The notes under the pieces are model-generated. The model did no database searches. It had not been told where the DNA came from and was given only the letters and a program-made list of their open reading frames with translations. Positions 46,010-54,300 of a stretch of 60,684 bases of DNA are shown here, in pieces (within the stretch, counting starts at the first letter, position 1; each line of letters begins with the position of its first letter). The position numbers and the translations under genes were made by a program. The DNA comes from Bifidobacterium breve (GTDB lineage: Bacteria > Actinomycetota > Acidimicrobiia > IMCC26256 > JAENVU01), in contig CAMBEL010000008.1 of the NCBI GenBank assembly GCA_945865605.1, positions 1 through 60,684 on the forward strand, in the 5' to 3' direction.

Positions 46010-47583
46010 GTGGGTTGACTGCCGTTTCAAATCAAAGACAAATGCCGTTAGGGTTTTTTGAGAAGTTGAATGCTCGTCGCTCAGACGCGTGGACGAACTA
46101 TGTGATAGGTGCTGGCGTTGTTGTATACGCGTTGCTCGTAGTGGCAGCAGTTGTCACGGGCTCCTTCGAGTTCATAGACGCCGTTCCGCTCGTTCCGCTG
46201 CTTGGGTACTTCGCACTACGGATCGGTCGATCGCTGGCCCAAGCCGATGACGACCCAGCGGTAGTCAAGTTCGTTTTGGCGGCATTTGCGGCGAAGATGA
46301 TTGGAACAACGGCACGTTATCTAGTGACTGAAATTCAATATAACGGCCGCTCTGACGCGATCGACTACCACCAGTTTGGTAAGTATTACGCGCCGCTGTT
46401 CCGACGCCTCGACTTCTCGGAAGTGCAGTCGATTAGTGGGACAGATTTCATCAGGACGTTCAGCGGAATCGTCTATTCATTCACCGGCTCTTCCGCAATA
46501 AGCGGAGCGCTTGTGATGTCATTCTTGTCTTTTATTGGGATGCTGCTCCTGTGGAGGGCGTTTCGGCTAGCGGTTCCTGAAGGTGCCGTTCGGACCTACT
46601 CGCTTCTAATTCTGTTCTTGCCGTCATTTCTCTACTGGTCCTCCGCGCTCGGAAAGGAGGGTTGGTCGGTGTTTGGTATTGGCGTGGTGTCATACGGCGT
46701 CGCATGCGCGATCGTGAAGTCGCCAATGCGCGGTGCCGCGCTTGTCGCGCTTGGAATCTTCATGGTTACTCTGCTGCGACCACATATTTCATTGTCGCTA
46801 TTTTGCGGAATGGTTCTTGCCGCTGGTATCGGCAAGTCCCGCAAGCCAGGTGCCAAGGCGTCAGGTGTGCGGTTGATTGTGTTCGGTGCTCTCCTTGTGT
46901 TGGGCTTCGTTCTTATTGGGCAAGCCGAGACCTTCTTCGGCGTCTCGAACCTAACCCAAGAGACAGGCCAGACAGTCATGGCCGAGGCGGAAGGAGCGAC
47001 CAGTGAAGCGGGTTCTGCGTTTGCTCCAGTCAGAATGAACACCCCTGTAAACGCGCCAGCCGCGATTGGCACCGTTCTGTTTCGACCGTTGCCATTTGAG
47101 GCCTCCAACTTGATTGCATTCGGCACGGCGGCAGAAGGCATGTTCATCTTGGGCCTATGTTGCAAGTACTGGCGACGGCTCAAATCCATACCGAGATGTA
47201 TGCGTAACCGACCGTACGCTTCTTATTGCGTTGGCATCGTGCTCTCATTCACATACGCGTTCTCGGCGTTCTCGAATTTCGGTATCCTCGCTCGTCAACG
47301 GATCCAGGTCATGCCCTTTTTCCTCGTTCTCGTTTGCTTACCGATCTGGACTCGAGAAGGTGTTATCTCGACAGATGAAGCGATCGAGCAGCGGGACATT
47401 GTCGTGGAGGGGCCGTATGCGGAGGCGCCATTGTCGCCTGTGATTTATGAAGCGACCGGCGCAGGTGAAGCATTCGCCACTAAAGGCGAGCCAGCGCCTA
47501 ATCAACCGACTTATGACACGGATGTAGATCCCTACGCACGATTCCAGACTCAGCCAAAGCCTCGCTGGCGGCGCAATGGCTGA
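46006..47583 (+). CDS. Multi-pass membrane protein, possibly a Wzy/EpsG-like polymerase
   Basis: 525 residues with about 10 membrane spans followed by a 90-residue hydrophilic tail. A cytoplasmic or external loop carries YYAPLFRRLDFSEVQSISGT; another motif is FLPSFLYWSSALGKEGWSVF, and the last membrane part is FSNFGILARQRIQVMPFFLV. The last pattern (small-residue stretch with GILARQR before a final span) is reminiscent of oligosaccharide polymerase-like proteins, but no catalytic residue can be assigned. GTG at 46006 overlaps the previous stop by 4 nt. Its own end overlaps the kinase gene by 8 nt. The tail has Tyr-rich short motifs that a tyrosine kinase could modify. Confidence 0.65.
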   Translation: MSGLTAVSNQRQMPLGFFEKLNARRSDAWTNYVIGAGVVVYALLVVAAVVTGSFEFIDAVPLVPLLGYFALRIGRSLAQADDDPAVVKFVLAAFAAKMIGTTARYLVTEIQYNGRSDAIDYHQFGKYYAPLFRRLDFSEVQSISGTDFIRTFSGIVYSFTGSSAISGALVMSFLSFIGMLLLWRAFRLAVPEGAVRTYSLLILFLPSFLYWSSALGKEGWSVFGIGVVSYGVACAIVKSPMRGAALVALGIFMVTLLRPHISLSLFCGMVLAAGIGKSRKPGAKASGVRLIVFGALLVLGFVLIGQAETFFGVSNLTQETGQTVMAEAEGATSEAGSAFAPVRMNTPVNAPAAIGTVLFRPLPFEASNLIAFGTAAEGMFILGLCCKYWRRLKSIPRCMRNRPYASYCVGIVLSFTYAFSAFSNFGILARQRIQVMPFFLVLVCLPIWTREGVISTDEAIEQRDIVVEGPYAEAPLSPVIYEATGAGEAFATKGEPAPNQPTYDTDVDPYARFQTQPKPRWRRNG

Positions 47584-48460
47584 TACGCAGTCGATAACCG
47601 ACGTCCTCGATCGTTCGGGGTGGACTCACACGAGTTCACTTGCATTACTCGACTTAGACGTAACGGTTTATAGCGACGAGCCTGAAGTTGTGTTGCTTGT
47701 ACAAGAACTGTTCGCGCCGCTCGCGACGACGCGACCTGCACAGCGAGTGCTGTCCATGGGTAGCGCGACTGTCGAAGATCGTCCTGGATATTGCGTCGCG
47801 TTGGATGGAGTAGTAATCGCGCGCACGACAGCACCGAGCGTGGCTTTTACGCACCTACTGTTCGATACCAATCGGCTTGCAATAGAAAATGCCGTTGGGC
47901 CAGTTGTTCTTCATGCGGCGGGAGCGGTTGCAGGGGACATCGCAATCGCCTTACCTGGCCCGATGGATGCTGGAAAGTCGACGCTTGTCGCGGGCCTTGT
48001 CGCCAATGGCTTGTCGTACCTAACTGACGAACTCGTTGCCATCGATAGCGCAACCACACATTGTCGGCCATACGCGAAAGCAATATCGCTGGGCGTATCG
48101 CCAGATGAACTCGCAAGGTTGCGTTGGGATGCGCCAGGACAATGGGTGGAGTACTTGGCGATGAGCGGTCTCGTTCCCGTTCGGTCAATAAGGTCCGACG
48201 TCGTCGCGACAGCGACCAAACTTGGACTGGTGGTGTTGCCGCGTTACGAAAGCAGTGCTTCAACGGAAGTAACACGCCTTGATCTGTCCGATGCGCTCAT
48301 GTCCGTAGCGGCTCACGCATTTCACCTCGAACGGCCTGGCACGTTGCGCGCCCTGTCCGATGCTTTAGAAGGTATCCCGTGCTACCGCCTAGTTAGCGGC
48401 CACCTAGATGAAGCAGTTGCCGCCGTACTTGATCTTGCTGATACCTCGGCGCGGGTTTGA
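47576..48460 (+). CDS. HPr-kinase-like serine/sugar kinase
   Basis: 294 residues related to the C-terminal kinase domain of HPr kinase/phosphorylase. The Walker A is IALPGPMDAGKSTLVAGLVA (residues 123-142). It is followed by GLSYLTDELVAIDSATTHCR, matching the DD/DE-type motif and the RPYAKAISLG strand of the family. The HprK-specific phosphorylase signature and an HPr partner are absent. Such stand-alone kinases phosphorylate peptides in some lasso-peptide clusters (paeninodin type). ATG at 47576 overlaps the membrane protein gene by 8 nt and its stop shares a base with the next start. Confidence 0.78.
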   Translation: MADTQSITDVLDRSGWTHTSSLALLDLDVTVYSDEPEVVLLVQELFAPLATTRPAQRVLSMGSATVEDRPGYCVALDGVVIARTTAPSVAFTHLLFDTNRLAIENAVGPVVLHAAGAVAGDIAIALPGPMDAGKSTLVAGLVANGLSYLTDELVAIDSATTHCRPYAKAISLGVSPDELARLRWDAPGQWVEYLAMSGLVPVRSIRSDVVATATKLGLVVLPRYESSASTEVTRLDLSDALMSVAAHAFHLERPGTLRALSDALEGIPCYRLVSGHLDEAVAAVLDLADTSARV

Positions 48461-49605
48461 TGAGTCTCCCAGGAGCGATGATTGATCTTGATGCCGTTCC
48501 GTTAGCACTTTCGGTTCCTGAGAATGTTGTTGTCAATGGAGAGCTGGTCATACACGATGCAGGTCAGCTCCATCTACTGAACCCGGTTGCCGCATTGGTT
48601 TGGCAATGTTGCGATGGGACCGCTTCGGTAGCCGAACTTGCCGAAGAATTCTCGAACACATTCGGCGCACCTGCGGCGATTGTTCAAGGCGACGTGGTTG
48701 AGGTTGTTCAAGATCTCGCGCAGCGCGGGCTCGTGACATTCGAGAGGAACGATCTCCAGCGCGAACAGCACCTAGATGTTCCTATCTTTCTGGAACCGGC
48801 GACCGCCTGTGCGGGATGTGGCGACGGGCCGGGTTTCTCCTCACACATTCACATAGCTATGGGAGAAACAATCGTTTCTGTCGGTGCCGATCTTGAACTT
48901 GCTGACGCAGTATGTGATGCGTTCGCTTCGTATGTGGTCGGCAGGGATGATTCGCCTGGAGAAACGTCTCCCTACTACGGATTGATAATTCCTACAGAGC
49001 CAGAACCTTCGGGGGTAATCCCGGTATGCCGATTACATCGGGGTCCGACAATGCTTGCGCGAAGTCGCAGTCCTGAGCGCGCCGTGCGCGCGCTAGCAGC
49101 ACAAATAGCAACACATGCGATCTTTCCGGGGTTCGTTCCGATTGATGCCCTAGCAATTGGACGCAACGGGAGGGCGATTCTCGTTGCTCCACCCACCAAT
49201 CGAGTTGCGTACGACCACGATGTAGCTCAAGCGTCATTGCAGGTATCTGACATCCCGACCGCGCGCGTTTCTCTTGATTCAAAGACCATTTTGGTAGGTG
49301 CCGACGTCTTAGGTCTAGAACTAGAACCACTTCTCCGACTGGCAGCGCTTAGAACAATTGTCGCGACCAACCAAGACGTCGAGCCACGACCTTTGGCTTG
49401 GGGAGTCCATGAACTTGTCGCGATGGGTGTGCGCAGCGCCTCCGATGGCGCCCAAGCGCTCGCAGAGTTTGGCCCTGCCGCTACATCTTGGTTCGACCCA
49501 GACGCCACTGTCGATGCTCTAATCAACTTGATCGATTCTGTTCCAATCATCGGGTCTGCCGAACCATCGATGATCGCAGACTATTTAGACCAAACTCAGC
49601 GCTAA
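48460..49605 (+). CDS. PqqD domain fused to a degenerate HprK-like domain
   Basis: 381 residues. Residues 20-98 form a PqqD-like domain (HLLNPVAALVWQCCDGTASV, then AELAEEF and VVQDLAQRGLV). After a CAGCGDGPGF linker, residues 130-310 follow the layout of the neighbouring kinase: THAIFPGFVPIDALAIGRNG corresponds to its strand before the P-loop, and SDIPTARVSLDSKTILVG to its SYLTDELV region. The P-loop is lost (VAPPTNRVA in place of the kinase GPMDAGKST). This looks like a paralog turned into a non-catalytic partner. ATG at 48460 follows TTG at 48457; either could start. It converges with a glycosyltransferase gene, overlapping 4 nt. Confidence 0.65.
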   Translation: MSLPGAMIDLDAVPLALSVPENVVVNGELVIHDAGQLHLLNPVAALVWQCCDGTASVAELAEEFSNTFGAPAAIVQGDVVEVVQDLAQRGLVTFERNDLQREQHLDVPIFLEPATACAGCGDGPGFSSHIHIAMGETIVSVGADLELADAVCDAFASYVVGRDDSPGETSPYYGLIIPTEPEPSGVIPVCRLHRGPTMLARSRSPERAVRALAAQIATHAIFPGFVPIDALAIGRNGRAILVAPPTNRVAYDHDVAQASLQVSDIPTARVSLDSKTILVGADVLGLELEPLLRLAALRTIVATNQDVEPRPLAWGVHELVAMGVRSASDGAQALAEFGPAATSWFDPDATVDALINLIDSVPIIGSAEPSMIADYLDQTQR

Positions 49606-51383
49606 CCGCGAGTCAAGTCGCTTAGGCACGTTTGATCGTTTGGAACGGCGACGATGAGGACCGGCTTGTGAGCTAGTCCTCTGACCTCACCGCGCGCAAT
49701 GCCGCGTACTGCGATGCGTTGAATCGGATTGACCACCAAGTCGACGCATAGGTTCTGGAAATCTTGGGAGCGGAAGTGCTGCCGTTCAACTTGGTTCTTG
49801 CTCAATCGTGGCCCTCGCTGACGGTGGTACGCGAGCCATTCAAAGCCCCCGTAGACATCTAGTGGCGCGTAGCCCCGTTCTGTTGCCTTTGTTGCTACTT
49901 CCCAACGCGTTGCATCGAACGATGCGGAGTCAGTGCTGAATGCAAGTCCAACGAGACCAAGCGCGGTCAATGTAACTATTGCTCCAGCCCAGCATCTTGC
50001 CGTGGCCCGCCGGGTCTGAGCATCGCTGTGCTGCAGCGATTCGGTGACTGCTGCGTGTGCCGTGGTTCGCAACAACAACAATCCCACTATCGGGATTGTT
50101 AATAACGCGTAGCGGTCGAATATGGGCAGTCCGGTAATGAGCGCAACCGCGTAGGCAACGACGAAGCCGATAAGTGTGAGGACAAGAAGACTTCCTTGTG
50201 CATCAATCTCGACGGACTCGCGTGACTGCAGTCGCGAGGCGAGGCGAACGACGTATGGAACTGCAGCCAGAGCAAGTAGTAACCCGCCAACTGACCCGAT
50301 CAGTGCGAGTAAGTCGAAGAGATAGGTAGGTATCACGGGTGGCCGTTCTCCGTTAAGGACGCGGTGACCTATGAGAACGTCGTCGGCGAGTACGCCATGT
50401 CGGTCGATGTAATTGCCCACGAAAGGAACCGCTGGCACACGAACGTAAGCCACTAGGAGCCACCCACTGACAAGACCGACGACCGCTCCGCTAGTTGCCG
50501 CGCTCGCACTCCAAGCACGGCGGAAGATCGCAATTGGATTTGCAAACAGAATTACGGGAAGCAATAGGAGCCCGGTTAGGCGCAAGAATCCTGCTCCCTG
50601 AATGAACAGCATCGCACTCGCGCCAGACGCGGGAGGCTTGGGAGCGAGGCTCAGTGAGTCGGGGAGACCGGACCACCAGAAGAGAAGTGCGAGCGTGCAC
50701 AACGCGGTTGCTGCGCTCAGAGCCAAGACGGTACGCAAGCGCGCGCGGTCACCGGTGCGCGCGCACGACCACACCGCGATAACCACGATGGCGATAACGG
50801 GGATCACCCCATATTGGCGAATGGAAATGCCGATGAACCCGACGAACATGGCGGCAGCAAACAGGGGGATAGACAGCGGTGTCCGTCGGAGTGCGCTCGC
50901 AGCGAGCACGAGCGTGATCATTTGCGCTGCGAACGCCGGAACATCCGTCATATAGGTGGCAGCTAGCGGAGCCCAAAGCGGACCGAGAGCAATCGTCACG
51001 GCCAAAAGTAACGCTCCCCGTCCCATCGGGATCACGATGCGTCCAAGCCAGACGACAGCCAGCAGGCCAACGAAGCCGATCAATGACGCAAATATCTGTA
51101 CTGCCCAGATGGACTGTCCAACGAGGGCCACAAGTGGGGCTGTGATGACCAACTGCCCTACGAGCGTCATCGATACCCAGTCGTTGAAGGCGAGGGTTCC
51201 GCTGTCTACCCAACGGAAGAGGCTGACCAGGTAGGACCAGTCGTCGCTCCGCGGTATTCCGAGTGCGCCGTAGTACGAGGCAACGCAAAGGGGTAGAACA
51301 ACGCCGACCAGGAACAGCAGCAGCACAACTTGGACCATGTCGCGCGGCTTCGCTGGTGCCTTAGGCGAGTCGGAAACGGTCAC
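49602..51383 (-). CDS. Multi-pass GT39/GT-C-like glycosyltransferase, paralog 2
   Basis: 593 residues, about 12 membrane spans. YGALGIPRSDDWSYLVSLFR carries the acidic pair of the first outer loop, and GAGFLRLTGLLLLPVILF and VPFVGNYIDRHGVLADDVL follow. The C-terminal soluble part repeats the DSASFD and YGGFEW elements of the gene at 40490-42310, so the two are clear paralogs. GTG at 51383 overlaps the stop of the AftD-like gene by 4 nt (GTGA); the longer frame upstream lies within that gene and is rejected. It is the last gene of the minus-strand block beginning at 58220 and converges with the PqqD/pseudokinase gene. Confidence 0.75.
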   Translation of the reverse strand: MTVSDSPKAPAKPRDMVQVVLLLFLVGVVLPLCVASYYGALGIPRSDDWSYLVSLFRWVDSGTLAFNDWVSMTLVGQLVITAPLVALVGQSIWAVQIFASLIGFVGLLAVVWLGRIVIPMGRGALLLAVTIALGPLWAPLAATYMTDVPAFAAQMITLVLAASALRRTPLSIPLFAAAMFVGFIGISIRQYGVIPVIAIVVIAVWSCARTGDRARLRTVLALSAATALCTLALLFWWSGLPDSLSLAPKPPASGASAMLFIQGAGFLRLTGLLLLPVILFANPIAIFRRAWSASAATSGAVVGLVSGWLLVAYVRVPAVPFVGNYIDRHGVLADDVLIGHRVLNGERPPVIPTYLFDLLALIGSVGGLLLALAAVPYVVRLASRLQSRESVEIDAQGSLLVLTLIGFVVAYAVALITGLPIFDRYALLTIPIVGLLLLRTTAHAAVTESLQHSDAQTRRATARCWAGAIVTLTALGLVGLAFSTDSASFDATRWEVATKATERGYAPLDVYGGFEWLAYHRQRGPRLSKNQVERQHFRSQDFQNLCVDLVVNPIQRIAVRGIARGEVRGLAHKPVLIVAVPNDQTCLSDLTRG

Positions 51384-54300
51384 TGCTCCACTCGTGGGGT
51401 GGCATCCTCGAACTCTTCTTCCTCGTATCCGTTCTTGCGTACAAACCCGATGATCACTTCGGCCACGAGAAGTACAACCGCAATGAACGCAAGATCGCGA
51501 CTTCGTTCGAAATACGTTGGCCAGGCGAATGTCGCTGGATAGTGATGACGCAACTGTCCGAACGCTACATATATGCCGATCAATCCCAATAGTGCAGCTG
51601 GCATGAGCCGCAGTACACCTGCAGCGCGCGGTGCGACTAGTGCTGCAAGCACAATCGCCGCTGTTAGCAATCCCCAAACTGGACGTACGAGTACCGCCGT
51701 CGCGATACCGATTAGGAGCGGCGTGAGGACGAGGCCTACAGGACCCGGTCGTTTGCCTACGGAACGGAATGGGTTGACGACCACGGGTATGTAGTCATCG
51801 GCCGTTTCATCATCGTTTGCTACGCCGCGACGGCGTCGCAACCGCGCGCCCGCCCAAGCAACTACTAGAACGCAGAGGAGACCGGCAACCAGCGAGAGGA
51901 TAAGAGCGAGTTGTACTCCGTCTTGGGGTTTCCATTTGAGACTGATTAACGACGGGCCGTCGCCACTTTGAGCGGGCACAAGCCAACCGTTAGCGAACCC
52001 GTCGACGAGGATTGGTGCGCCCAAATCCTTTCCATTGACGGTCGCGTGCCACCCCTCATTGAGACTCTGACCGAGCACGAGCCAGTACGGCGTATTTGCC
52101 GCCGTTGTGAACTTCATTGACGTTCGACCTTCGCTGACGGGGGTCAGAATCGGAGGTACATCATCCGGTGGAAGCGCGGTTTCTGGATTAACGACTGCAG
52201 AAGGTTGTGCGGCGGAACCATCGGAACCAGAACTCAACACGACTCGGTGCAGGGCAATACCTTCAGAACGAGGCATGCGCGCGTGCATCTCATGGGTACC
52301 TGCACCGAGTGTGATTCTGGGCTGGCAACCGATCAGCACCAGCGAGCGCCCCTTGAGCGCGTCTTTAGTTGTGCCGATCACGCGGAACCCTATGGGCTGT
52401 CCATCGATCGTTAACTGACCAGTGATGCACATATCGGGCATCTGAGCGGGCATCGGAGCACGGGCCACGCCTGGCATTCCCATTTCGGCTATTCCGATGG
52501 GCAAGGTCATTGGCGCTCCGTTAGGACCAACGGAAGTGACGCGCCTGATATCAGCGATTTCAACATTGAAGGTCGTTCCGGAGAGCGGCTCAAAAACAAC
52601 TGGAATACGAATGATTCCGCGCGCGTCGGGTACTCCGGTTGGGATGCTCACGACGCGACTCGTGCCGTCGTCTGCCGTTATGCGCAGGGTTATGGGAACC
52701 GAGTGGCGTCCGTCTTCAAGAAGTTCCAAGTCGAGACGGTCCACGATTATCGGTTCAGGGACCCTCACCTTTATCCATTCGCCGATTAGGTCTTGGCCGC
52801 GGCTGTTCCATGCGGTACTCGCGTCATTATCGAATGCTGACGATGCTCGCGCTTCGGTGTTGGGCAGACGCTCGCTCGAGGTGACGGTGATTCCACCTTC
52901 GCTCACATCTGGAATACCGAGCGCGCGGTCGATCGCATCGTCGCGCGCGCCAGAGTTCAAGGCAACGTCACCCGTAATCGCGAAGTCGCGTGATGTGGGC
53001 AGTTGGAACCGCCGCGTGAGGTCCCTTTCTGCGCGGTTCATCACGAATGCCAGTGGATGCGTCGCAGATTGTTCTCCAAGGGTTGCGAGCATGTCGCTTG
53101 GCATCGTTACTACTTCACTGGCGCGAACGGGTTTTGCGCCAGGACTGTCGTCGATGAGTCCGACTTCGGCGAAACCAACTCCCGTAGTACGTCGGCGTCC
53201 TTTCTCGGTTGGAACGTCTGCAACCTTGTTTGCGCCGGTACCAACAATCCGCAGTTCGACTGTGTCAAATGTTCGCGACTCAAAATTCAAATCTTGGCCC
53301 TTGCGCGAGCGAGACACGGGACCTAGACCGCGCAAGATTTCGGGGCCATCATCGAAGCGGACGCCTACACGCGTTATCCACCGACCACGCGGCCCTTCGA
53401 ATGCCTGAACGAGATGTATGCGATCAGTCGTGATCGGATCGTTGAGTTCTATGCGGAGTCTTTCTGGACCGACCGTCGGCATTCCTGCCGCTACTTCCCA
53501 GGCAGTTCGAAGGTCACCATCGAGTGCCTGTGATGGACGGCCCGACGGCGCATAGCCGAACGCCGGTGTTCCATAACTGGTGGCCAACACGGATCGAACA
53601 CCACGAAGCGCCGTAGTGGTACGCGAGGCATCGGTAGACCCGGGGAAAACTTCGAGTCTTTGGTCTAGGAGATCTTCACGAAGGGGTTTTTCTCCAGCGT
53701 CTTCGGTGTATCCGTAGTTGTCGTGCATCCCAGACCAACGCATTCCTCGCTTTCGGTTGGAGTCTGTGACGATCAATGACGCACCGCCGGTGGTTGCATT
53801 ACGCAAAGCATCTGGATCGTTTTCGAAGCTAGGCGAATAGAGAACTACCCGTCGCGCATCGAGCATGCGTGTTGATGCAAGGTCAAGAAGACCTTCGCCA
53901 TCGCCGTCCACGATCAATGGAGATGAAGCACTCTTGGCGCGCACAATATTGATTGGATCCACAACCTCGAGCACAGCGACGGGCGGAGGATCGGGTTTGC
54001 GGGGTTTGGAAGGGTCACCTAGGTCGGGCGCCAGTAACGATCCGGGAATCTTGGTCCCAAAAGTTTTTGCTGGCCCTAGTCCCTCCGCTCCACCCCGTTC
54101 TGTCAGGTCTGCCCACATCTCGCGCGCTGGTATAAGACCGCGGCGGTCGGTCTGTAGGTCCATACGCAAGAGCACGTCGCCGACGCCCATGAGTCGCGCG
54201 ATGGGAGCAATCGAGTTGCGATCTAGGAACCGTTCATGTAACCGGTGGTCGAGCGCGATCAATAGGTTTGTGGATGCCTCTCCTCCCCATGGAACCAACT

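Noticed and set aside
52497-53408. 303-residue plus-strand frame opposite the AftD-like gene
   Set aside because: Ser/Thr/Arg-rich antisense frame; the minus-strand product is a continuous, recognisable AftD-like protein.
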